Source: Thermoplasmata archaeon (GTDB lineage: Archaea > Thermoplasmatota > Thermoplasmata > Thermoplasmatales > Thermoplasmataceae). From it: a DNA stretch of 5,417 nt. Positions 1 through 5,241 of the stretch are shown here, piece by piece (position 1 is the first letter of the stretch; each line of letters opens with the position of its first letter). The stretch spans positions 1 to 5,417 of the forward strand of contig JAKBQK010000214.1 of the NCBI GenBank assembly GCA_021835265.1, in the 5' to 3' direction. The notes under the pieces were generated by a model, which saw nothing but the letters and a program-made list of their open reading frames with translations, ran no database searches and had not been told where the DNA came from. A program made the position numbers and the translations under genes.

Positions 1-116
1 AGATCTTCCCTAGTATCAGTTTCTTCAACACATTTTCTAAATATAGTATAATCCAGATCGTACTGGTCCTTTCGACCGGTAACATATTCTTTTTTGAAAT
101 TGTTGGACTTGCCCAT
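1..116 (-). CDS. unknown protein, N-terminal fragment cut by the window edge
   Basis: The frame starts with ATG at 116-114 and stays open to the window edge, giving 38 complete residues that begin MGKSNNFKKEYVTGRKDQYD. The start codon shares its A with the TAA stop of the upstream gene (TAATG), the usual arrangement for translational coupling in a polycistronic message. The visible part is hydrophilic and rich in K, D, E, T and Y. It shows no membrane segment, signal peptide or catalytic motif. I do not recognise the family. It does not have the hydrophobic first strand plus Asp of a PIN toxin, so a toxin role would be speculation. Confidence rests on the overlap with the gene before it and on the uninterrupted frame. 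Confidence 0.6.
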   Translation of the reverse strand, partial: MGKSNNFKKEYVTGRKDQYDLDYTIFRKCVEETDTRED

Positions 117-322
117 TATTCCACTCTGCCCTCTTTCCTGGCAATCATCTCTCTCAAGGTGCTTGAAAATTCTTCATAATCCTGGCTCTTCCTCAGAGCT
201 TCCTCAATAAGGCCTGAATCAAATTCCCTCCTCTCTTCCCAACCTCTTCTATATCCCTTGTCAATAGCCGCCTGAATCACAATCTCATCAGGTTTTTCTT
301 TTTCCTGGACATTATTACTCAT
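116..322 (-). CDS. small charged helical protein of unknown function
   Basis: A 68-residue protein. The first possible start is the ATG at 322-320, because an in-frame TAA lies six codons upstream. The composition is highly charged, with runs such as EKEKPDE and RRGWEERREFD, and the C-terminal half looks like an amphipathic helix (IEEALRKSQDYEEFSSTLRE). No membrane segment or known motif is visible. Its stop overlaps the start of the next minus-strand gene by one base, so the two are probably co-transcribed and translationally coupled. A small charged protein placed before a coupled partner would fit an antitoxin or an adaptor subunit, but nothing in the sequence proves either. An AbrB-type regulator is divergent, 149 bases away. 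I do not recognise the family. Confidence 0.65.
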   Translation of the reverse strand: MSNNVQEKEKPDEIVIQAAIDKGYRRGWEERREFDSGLIEEALRKSQDYEEFSSTLREMIARKEGRVE

Positions 323-345
323 GACCGCTGGAGGGCTTTACCCCT

Positions 346-399
346 ACATAATCCCTTACCTACAACAGGAGAAATGAGAAAAAGAGATTACTTATAAAA
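346..399. promoter_or_regulatory. divergent promoter region with TATA-like boxes
   Basis: The 149-base gap between the divergent genes holds TTATAAAA (392-399), which reads as a TATA box on either strand (TTTTATAA on the minus strand). A second minus-strand box, roughly ATTATGTA around 345-353, lies about 26 bases before the ATG at 322 and would give a leaderless message. Neither start shows a clear Shine-Dalgarno sequence. Assignment is by spacing and composition only. Confidence 0.35.
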
Positions 400-441
400 C
401 GCGGATATTACGGATTCCACAACCAACTAAAGGAAAATACC

Positions 442-450
442 ATTATTATA
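442..450 (+). promoter_or_regulatory. TATA box for the first AbrB-type gene
   Basis: ATTATTATA is centred 26 bases before the ATG at 472, the spacing expected for an archaeal TATA box driving a leaderless transcript. No Shine-Dalgarno motif precedes the ATG, which fits leaderless translation. The TTATAAAA box at 392-399 is an alternative that would give a leader of about 50 bases. Confidence 0.4.
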
Positions 451-471
451 CAACAGCCGTATTTCGGAATT

Positions 472-642
472 ATGAGAATATTGGACGTATCACACATTTC
501 GTCAAGAGGGAGCTCCTTCAGAATTACTCTTCCTTCGAAAATTATTAAGAAATTGGGCCTAAAGCCAGATGATCTGATTGTTTATGGCGAAAAGGATGGG
601 GAAATAGTGTTAAGAAAGATGAAGATGGAAGAGACCCCTTAA
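472..642 (+). CDS. AbrB/MazE/SpoVT-type DNA-binding regulator (copy 1)
   Basis: A 56-residue protein, MRILDVSHISSRGSSFRITL followed by PSKIIKKLGL, ending TAA at 640-642. It has the hallmark of the swapped-hairpin AbrB fold: a basic strand-turn 'SSRGSSFRITLPSKIIKKLGLKPDD' (residues 10-34), then strands 'LIVYGEKDGEIVLRKM'. Members dimerise and bind DNA through the RGSS/R strand region; they act as transcription regulators or as antitoxins that repress their own operon. The length is normal for a stand-alone AbrB domain. About half its residues match the second copy at 1490-1648, including RGSS, the following R and T, LP.K, and the DG.IVL.KM end, so the two are paralogues. No toxin gene is coupled downstream; the next gene encodes a membrane protein. 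A regulator role is more likely than antitoxin here. Confidence 0.88.
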   Translation: MRILDVSHISSRGSSFRITLPSKIIKKLGLKPDDLIVYGEKDGEIVLRKMKMEETP

Positions 643-694
643 TCTTAACTGAATTTTGTCAAGAAATAGTCCTGAAGTCTTCAATCCGTGAAAT

Positions 695-702
695 TTTAAA
701 TA
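695..702 (+). promoter_or_regulatory. TATA box for the membrane protein gene
   Basis: TTTAAATA lies in an AT-rich stretch about 26 bases before A725. This predicts transcription beginning at about 723-727, right at the ATT/CTG codons (725 and 731) that precede the first membrane helix, and 150 bases before the conventional start at 878. The box therefore bears on the start choice of the next gene. Confidence 0.4.
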
Positions 703-730
703 TTATTATAATGTTTCTACACAGATTCAA

Positions 731-1462
731 CTGAACAAAAAAGAGAGTTTAGCAGGATTTATCCTTGCAGTTAGTGGATTAACTCTTCTTGCCATTGGTG
801 TTATTCGACTATTATATCTGAATAGTCTCCCCGGACTAACGAACGTTGCATCAAATTATAGTTCTTACCTATTCCAGTTGAAACTTTTTTCAATAATGGA
901 ATGGTGGGGACTCGGAACGTTGCTTGTTGGGGCAACTTTGCTGTTTTTATCGGTGTATCATTGGCAGCCCAAGAAGCTAGCTACATTTGGCAAAGCAGGA
1001 ATTATAGCTTTGACGGCCCTTGTCATTATTGGTCTAATGCTTTCAATAGTTACTCTGTACCCGATTGTTTTGAGTTCCCAACCAAGCGGATCAAATACTT
1101 CTTCAGGGAACTCTGCTTTAACGCCACAGGCCAGCATCCAGATTAACCAGGTTGCTTCTTCGCCCCCTATTTACCAAATTTATGTTGTTCAATTCAATGG
1201 AAATATCAGTTTGCATAAAGTTGACTTATTTCTTAAGTCAACGAATGGCAAAAACTATACAACATTACTTGGAGATGACTTAAACTCAGTAATGAATGTG
1301 GGAAATCTTTGGAATGTAACTGCGTTGGGATCTTCTTACTTATCCAAATCAACGGTTATAGAAATTTCTGGGAAGACCCAGATTCTAGGAGACCAAAACA
1401 TCAGTGAAATAAAATTAATCGACATTTCTACAAAAGGAAGTATTGTAAGTGCAAATTTTTAA
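731..1462 (+). CDS. three-helix membrane protein with exterior glycosylation-rich beta domain
   Basis: The first conventional in-frame start is TTG at 878 (194 residues), but the frame is open back to a TGA just before 692. The added part encodes a clear membrane helix (LAGFILAVSGLTLLAIGVIR) after a KKE stretch. I therefore place the start at CTG 731 (243 residues); ATT 725 is an alternative. Predicted helices are at residues 7-30, 59-79 and 89-111. Lysines before helix 1 and in the loop after helix 2 (QPKK...K) put the C-terminus outside. A Ser/Thr/Asn-rich linker (115-147) leads to a beta-rich domain (148-243), whose pattern of NGNISL.KVDLFLKSTNG and a final IKLIDISTKGSIVSANF resembles archaeal pilin or archaellin beta domains. 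It has no pilin signal peptide. Six N-x-S/T sequons all fall in predicted exterior parts (N42, N122, N158, N175, N195, N223). The family is not recognised; a surface or envelope role is inferred. An AbrB-type gene lies on each side. Confidence 0.72.
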   Translation: MNKKESLAGFILAVSGLTLLAIGVIRLLYLNSLPGLTNVASNYSSYLFQLKLFSIMEWWGLGTLLVGATLLFLSVYHWQPKKLATFGKAGIIALTALVIIGLMLSIVTLYPIVLSSQPSGSNTSSGNSALTPQASIQINQVASSPPIYQIYVVQFNGNISLHKVDLFLKSTNGKNYTTLLGDDLNSVMNVGNLWNVTALGSSYLSKSTVIEISGKTQILGDQNISEIKLIDISTKGSIVSANF

Positions 1463-1489
1463 GGGGTAGTGTAAGAATTAAACAAATAC

Positions 1490-1648
1490 TTACCTCATCT
1501 TCTTCAACACAATCTTCCCATCCTCCTCATAAAATCCCACAATATCTTCCTCTTTGGCACTTAAAATGGCCTGAACTTTCTTTGGGAGGGTAAGTCTCAA
1601 GGAAGAGCCTCTTTTCGAGAGATGTGTCACATCTACCAATTGTTGCAT
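1490..1648 (-). CDS. AbrB/MazE/SpoVT-type DNA-binding regulator (copy 2)
   Basis: A 52-residue protein that starts with ATG at 1648-1646 (MQQLVDVTHLSKRGSSLRLT) and stops with TAA at 1492-1490. It is a complete AbrB swapped-hairpin domain: 'SKRGSSLRLTLPKKV' (residues 11-25), a short helix and turn, then 'DIVGFYEEDGKIVLKKMR'. It has no tail beyond the fold. It is a paralogue of the 472-642 protein and convergent with the membrane protein gene, with 27 bases between the stops. An in-frame TAA shortly upstream limits the start to this ATG or an upstream TTG. A perfect 10-base inverted repeat spans the start codon, a typical operator position for autorepression. No partner toxin is coupled to it. 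The role is inferred from the family as a transcription regulator, perhaps of the neighbouring membrane protein as well as itself. Confidence 0.88.
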   Translation of the reverse strand: MQQLVDVTHLSKRGSSLRLTLPKKVQAILSAKEEDIVGFYEEDGKIVLKKMR

Positions 1649-1666
1649 TAATGTCAATTAATGCAA
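1643..1666 (-). promoter_or_regulatory. perfect inverted repeat over the start of AbrB copy 2, likely operator
   Basis: TTGCATTAAT, a 4-base spacer GTCA, then ATTAATGCAA: a perfect 10-base dyad. The outer flanks continue as CCAATTG (1636-1642) and CAATTGG (1664-1670), so the symmetry extends further with a three-base offset. It covers the ATG at 1648-1646 and the zone where transcription should begin, given minus-strand TATA-like boxes at about 1671-1678 and 1684-1690. Binding there by a dimer such as the AbrB product would block transcription. The dyad is seen directly; the operator role is inferred. Confidence 0.6.
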
Positions 1667-1670
1667 TTGG

Positions 1671-1690
1671 TTAATAAGTTGTTACATAAA
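1671..1690 (-). promoter_or_regulatory. TATA-like boxes for AbrB copy 2
   Basis: Read on the minus strand, TTTATGTA (about 1684-1691) and TTATTAA (about 1671-1677) lie roughly 39 and 26 bases before the ATG at 1648. The nearer one predicts a leaderless transcript, the farther one a leader of about 12 bases. No Shine-Dalgarno sequence precedes the ATG. Confidence 0.35.
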
Positions 1691-1691
1691 T

Positions 1692-1901
1692 CTAATCGCA
1701 TTGAAACGAAAAATTTTCACACTGGTTGTAACAGTCGGCCCCATCCAGGACAACGGACCAGTGAGGACCCAGTAGCTGGCATATTAGTTTAACAATCAAA
1801 AGAGCTGTTTTTAATATATCTATATTAGCAGACCACCTCGTATTCCACTTCTTTTTCGTACTGGATGGGTTGGCATAGACTGCTTGCCTCAAAATGAGCA
1901 T
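1692..1901 (-). CDS. doubtful 69-codon frame, possible small gene or decayed remnant
   Basis: The frame begins with ATG at 1901-1899 and would encode 69 residues with a hydrophobic middle (ILKTALLIVKLICQLLG), followed by HWSVVLDGADCYNQ. No family is recognised. In its favour, it fills an otherwise empty gap, it is not the shadow of another gene, and TTTAAAAA (1925-1932, minus strand) lies about 26 bases upstream, as for a leaderless gene. Against it, the composition (several Cys and Trp) is unlike the neighbouring proteins, it is short, and no second frame supports it. The 'W.VVLDGAD' segment faintly recalls the first Asp strand of DDE transposases, so a decayed insertion-sequence fragment is another possibility. 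Confidence 0.25.
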   Translation of the reverse strand: MLILRQAVYANPSSTKKKWNTRWSANIDILKTALLIVKLICQLLGPHWSVVLDGADCYNQCENFSFQCD

Positions 1902-2097
1902 GATTGAAGAAGGTGATGAGACATTTTTTAAACATTAGTAGGGTATTCATTAATTAAATAAAAACTTTTATGCAGTTGAGTTATAAATTTACGAATTAGC
2001 CATTTTAAAGGTTTTACAGGTACAAAAGACAGCAAGTTTTCTGAATGGGGACATCATAATTCTACAGTCACTTATTTCGAATTATAATCAATTGGTT
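1902..2097. other. AT-rich intergenic stretch without a recognisable gene
   Basis: Together with 1671-1901 this forms the largest gap in the window. This part is strongly AT-rich and has short palindromes (TTAATTAA around 1951-1958, TAAATTTA around 1984-1991, TTCGAA around 2075-2080) but no open frame longer than about 15 codons. On the minus strand, 1958-1975 reads as a T-rich run (AAAGTTTTTATTTAATT) that could end the mcrBC message, though it lies more than 120 bases past the mcrC stop. CAATTGG at 2089-2095 repeats the outer flank of the AbrB operator. I see no RNA gene here. Confidence 0.5.
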
Positions 2098-3411
2098 TCA
2101 CTCCCATAAGTGTAATTTATTAATTAGCTCCGATTTAAAATCCTGAATTAAGACATCTTCCCAATTTGTTTCATTCATATTTACATCTATGCTCCACACC
2201 ATAAAATGCCTTCCCGGAAGGAATTCATTCTGGTACCGACATTTTGAGATATTACTTGGATAAACGATGACTGTGTCTATTGCATTATGTTTAGTTGAAT
2301 AAGCGTACATTTGATACAAATCGCTAATGACTACCTTTGGAATTTGGTCTTGTTCGAAATTTATTTGGTCCAACACCTTGTATTTAGTGTCTATAACAAT
2401 TACATTTGTGGACTTTTGGTTTTTCAATTCTAATAAAAGGTCTGGTTTCAATTTTCTAGAAGGCCTGCCGTGAAAGAGCCATTCTTCAGAATATTGTTTA
2501 TTAACTTTGCATTGAATGTGGTTCGGGAATAATTTTCGGGCATTTCTTTCAATAAATTCCGCAAAAAATTCTTCGAATTTTTTATTCATGTCAAAAAGAA
2601 AGGATATACTTCTCTGGTTGGATCTATCATTTGAGAGAAATGAGAGGTTATCTAGAATAAGTCTGCTTTGAAAATAAGGTCCTTTAAAATGGTCTGCAAG
2701 CCTGCTTATACTAATGTGCTTTGATTTGAGCAACTGGAATGGAAAAGTCTCAACTTCATCCATATATCTCAATATTTTATCAAGTTCTTCTTTTATACGT
2801 CTATTCTGAGTTAATTTTAAAAACGACAATGTAGAGCTTTTCATATACCTCATTAACTCGGTATTCGGAGTATATACGAATGTTTCTTGAATGAGTTCGA
2901 TCTGATCTGGATGCATTAGTTGCCTTTCTATCAGTACCTTGCCAGTTAGATACTCACTTTCTATGACTTCACTTTCATAATTTTGAAAAGGGCCAATTCT
3001 TAAGGCTCGTTTTAACTGCGCAGTAAATAGTAATATAAGTACCTCTAGAATGTTTGCTTTTTCAGACCCAATGATTCTGAGGCTTTCTCCAAGGTCTCTT
3101 TCCTTATATCCTACTACATATGACATCATCTTCAAAAAAGAAAGAAATGCACTTTTATAATGTTCTTCTGAGGCCTCATTCTTTTTGAATATTTTAGGTA
3201 GAATTTCAATTGAATTTCCTCCTAATGATAGAATACCTGCATAACTACTAAACTTGATCACACCCAATCCTGAAATTTTATAAAATGGCCTCTCAATTGT
3301 CCCTTCGTCTAACATTTTCGTGTTAATGTCCACAACATAATCCCAAATATCCAATGGTAAATCGTCATCCGAATTTCCGATCTTAATCTCTTGATGCTCG
3401 AATACGTGCAT
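2098..3411 (-). CDS. mcrC: McrC-family nuclease subunit of McrBC-type restriction system
   Basis: A 437-residue protein, full length for McrC. Family knowledge: McrC is the endonuclease subunit that binds a McrB hexamer, stimulates its GTPase and cuts DNA carrying modified bases. An N-terminal beta-rich part (about 1-100) includes GILSLGGNSIEILPKIF, and a central helical region follows. The C-terminal nuclease holds the McrC hallmark FLFDMNKKFEEFF (271-283), then the PD-(D/E)xK site: P323-D324 and VIDTKYK with D341 and K343, followed by ISDLYQMYAY (362-371) with the conserved D364, Y366 and Q367. All expected catalytic residues are present, so it looks active. It starts at ATG 3411, 11 bases after the mcrB stop; AGGTA, about 9 bases before the ATG, could serve as a weak ribosome binding site. 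It is the second gene of a two-gene operon. Confidence 0.95.
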   Translation of the reverse strand: MHVFEHQEIKIGNSDDDLPLDIWDYVVDINTKMLDEGTIERPFYKISGLGVIKFSSYAGILSLGGNSIEILPKIFKKNEASEEHYKSAFLSFLKMMSYVVGYKERDLGESLRIIGSEKANILEVLILLFTAQLKRALRIGPFQNYESEVIESEYLTGKVLIERQLMHPDQIELIQETFVYTPNTELMRYMKSSTLSFLKLTQNRRIKEELDKILRYMDEVETFPFQLLKSKHISISRLADHFKGPYFQSRLILDNLSFLSNDRSNQRSISFLFDMNKKFEEFFAEFIERNARKLFPNHIQCKVNKQYSEEWLFHGRPSRKLKPDLLLELKNQKSTNVIVIDTKYKVLDQINFEQDQIPKVVISDLYQMYAYSTKHNAIDTVIVYPSNISKCRYQNEFLPGRHFMVWSIDVNMNETNWEDVLIQDFKSELINKLHLWE

Positions 3412-3422
3412 TGTTTTCGTAC

Positions 3423-5087
3423 CTACTGAATAGTCGACGCACCCATTTGGTTAGAATTCAGAATACTATCTATGAAGACTTTTGAATTCAATTCCTTATA
3501 TTCTTTGACTGTTAATTTCCGATTATTTCCGTTGTTTTCTAATTTAATAACTCTCCCTAGTAACTTAAGTAGGACGTCTGGCTCATCGTAGAAGTACTCT
3601 TGAAGCAAGGGCATAATTCGATAAACCCATGTATGCAAAAAGTCGTCCTCATTGTTAATGTTTAAATAGTATGCTTGACCTATTCCAAAATCTTCCCCTC
3701 TTAACGACTCTATTTCCTCATTTAATCTTTTAGCCAAAATCAAGATTGCATTTTTGAGGTCTGCTTCCTTCAATTTTGCATCCAATGCATTTTGAAGTTT
3801 TTCCCAATCCGGAAGGACCTCGACAAAATAGAATCTCCGCCTCAAAGCGAGATCGATCAGAGCGATGGATTTATCTGTAGTATTCATTGTGCCTATTATA
3901 TATAGATTCTTAGGGACTATCAAGTATTCTCCCGAATATGGGAGAGCTATTTTCATTCCCTCCTTATGCTCACTAAAATAGCGCTTGTCCTTTTCTACAA
4001 GAGTTATCAACTCACCAAATATTCGTGATATGTCCCCTCTGTTTATCTCGTCTATTACAAGAACATAATTCGTTTTGTCTCCACTTTTCAATCTCGCAAG
4101 TGCTTTATCACTAAATCGCTTGAAAACCCCTGGCGTATACTTATAAACTAAATGTCCGGCCTCATCTTTTGAAGGCCTCAACCCTTCTACAAATTGTTCA
4201 TAACCATACGACTTGTGAAATGTTACAATCTCAATTTTGTCATCTATTTTTATATCTGCTTCAGTGCTAAGATCGTCACCCTTAATCAAATCAAGCAATC
4301 CCTGCAAATTTAAGATTGAGCCTCCGGCAATGCCTCTCGCTATCAATCTTGCAAAAGTGGTTTTACCTGTCCCAACTGGACCGTAAAGAATAATGTTTGT
4401 GGGTAGATAAGAAGCAAATGGATTAGACGGTTCTTCATCGTCATTGCCATCCAGGAAAATTTCTGGGCCAGGGGTGGGAATAGTACTCTTGTTTTCTTTT
4501 AGAAAATCTATTACATAAAACCATACCCAATCTATTTGCCACAGTGAAAGACCATATTTTTTGGCAATTCTGACTACAAGACGATTGAGAGGTTCGTATT
4601 GTTCTGTGAACTTATACTTCTTAATCTCACCTAAACCTGTATCAATTTCCCCCATTTCTTGTAATGCGTTTATTGCCGCAATTACTGTGTTGTTAAAAAC
4701 CATATATTTATCTGGAAATGCAACAGTCAAAATGGCAGTGACAATGGCGGGGCCGAGGCCCTCCGCTTTGTATTTTGCTTCGCTGGGAATAGTCAAGTTG
4801 AGACGATCAGTAATAGAAATATCTTCATTCAAAAGCTGTCTTATTGCTCCTTTGACCTCTTCGAAACTGTTTTTAAGTTTGGAATTTCCTCTGTGCAGGT
4901 TCGTCCAATGTTTGTTGTTTCTCCACAGAGTAAAACCGTAAAGCTGTTCCCATGTCATATCCTGGATAGTTTTCAAGTTGAAAATTTGGCTGTATCTTCC
5001 TATGACGTTCATTTCATCAGTCAGATTTTCTGACCCTTGTGTGAAGAGTTTTTTGGCGTGTTTTACGCCATCTTCTAGCAAACCCAT
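3423..5087 (-). CDS. mcrB: McrB-family AAA+ NTPase of McrBC-type restriction system, atypical N-terminus
   Basis: A 554-residue protein. The AAA+ core (about 225-500) has Walker A GPVGTGKTT (236-244), the McrB motif FHKSYGYEQFVEGLRP (290-305), Walker B VLVIDEINRGD (342-352), the McrB signature MNTTDKS (401-407, the counterpart of MNTADRS in E. coli McrB), candidate arginine fingers R416-R418, and FGIGQAYYL (467-475), corresponding to the usual IGHSYF. Family knowledge: McrB forms a GTP-driven hexameric ring that translocates DNA and activates McrC. Residues 1-200 should be the DNA reader. They are mainly helical, with a helix-hairpin-helix-like GLGPAIVTAILTVAFPDKYM (110-129), then VFNN, and a linker TPGPEIFLDGNDDEEPSNP. 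I see no DUF3578 (MrcB_N) or EVE/YTH-like domain. ATG 5087 is the start; a TATA box lies about 40 bases upstream. mcrC follows 11 bases after the stop. Confidence 0.95.
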   Translation of the reverse strand: MGLLEDGVKHAKKLFTQGSENLTDEMNVIGRYSQIFNLKTIQDMTWEQLYGFTLWRNNKHWTNLHRGNSKLKNSFEEVKGAIRQLLNEDISITDRLNLTIPSEAKYKAEGLGPAIVTAILTVAFPDKYMVFNNTVIAAINALQEMGEIDTGLGEIKKYKFTEQYEPLNRLVVRIAKKYGLSLWQIDWVWFYVIDFLKENKSTIPTPGPEIFLDGNDDEEPSNPFASYLPTNIILYGPVGTGKTTFARLIARGIAGGSILNLQGLLDLIKGDDLSTEADIKIDDKIEIVTFHKSYGYEQFVEGLRPSKDEAGHLVYKYTPGVFKRFSDKALARLKSGDKTNYVLVIDEINRGDISRIFGELITLVEKDKRYFSEHKEGMKIALPYSGEYLIVPKNLYIIGTMNTTDKSIALIDLALRRRFYFVEVLPDWEKLQNALDAKLKEADLKNAILILAKRLNEEIESLRGEDFGIGQAYYLNINNEDDFLHTWVYRIMPLLQEYFYDEPDVLLKLLGRVIKLENNGNNRKLTVKEYKELNSKVFIDSILNSNQMGASTIQ

Positions 5088-5124
5088 TAGGTGATTAACA
5101 TACTATAAGTATTTCAATATTCTT

Positions 5125-5132
5125 TTTAAATA
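5125..5132 (-). promoter_or_regulatory. TATA box for the mcrBC operon
   Basis: On the minus strand TATTTAAA (5132-5125), followed by AAG, is a good archaeal TATA box. Transcription would start near 5101-5103, leaving a leader of about 14-16 bases before the mcrB ATG. A second candidate, ACTTATAGT (5110-5102), is only about 19 bases from the ATG and fits less well. The leader has no clear Shine-Dalgarno sequence. Confidence 0.45.
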
Positions 5133-5203
5133 GGGAAGAGAGAAGATTACCAAAAAAAAGTTGAATAGAACCTTAAGAGGCAAATGAACTGCTCAAGCAT
5201 AAT

Positions 5204-5211
5204 TTTTTATA
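5204..5211 (+). promoter_or_regulatory. TATA box for the right-edge gene
   Basis: TTTTTATA is centred about 34 bases before the ATG at 5242, which predicts a very short leader of about 8 bases. With the mcrB box on the other strand, the 154-base gap is a divergent double promoter, so a regulator bound here could control both genes. Confidence 0.35.
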
Positions 5212-5241
5212 GAGACATGTTAATTATTATATGCGATTTGT

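Noticed and set aside
472..642. AbrB copy 1 as the antitoxin of a MazEF or VapBC-type pair
   Set aside because: No toxin-sized gene is coupled downstream on the same strand. The next gene starts about 90 bases on and encodes a membrane protein with its own promoter.
711..734. ATG at 711 as the start of the membrane protein
   Set aside because: Its frame reads MFLHRFN and then TGA, so it cannot reach the gene without a frameshift. It also lies too close to the TATA box.
901..1146. An 81-codon plus-strand frame inside the membrane protein gene
   Set aside because: It overlaps the membrane protein in another frame. The main frame has clear helices and sequons, while this one has no coherent composition.
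1678..1733. A CRISPR array
   Set aside because: There is one repeat-like segment and only a 9-base partial echo, 47 bases away. There are no regularly spaced repeats and no cas genes, so no array is called.
1692..1901. An insertion sequence, suggested by a W.VVLDGAD stretch and a distant 9-base inverted pair
   Set aside because: There is no second or third catalytic acidic residue, no proper terminal repeats and no target-site duplication. It is kept only as a doubtful frame.
4561..4941. A 126-codon plus-strand frame opposite mcrB
   Set aside because: It is the antisense shadow of the McrB N-terminal region. The mcrB frame is supported by its continuation into a motif-complete AAA+ core.
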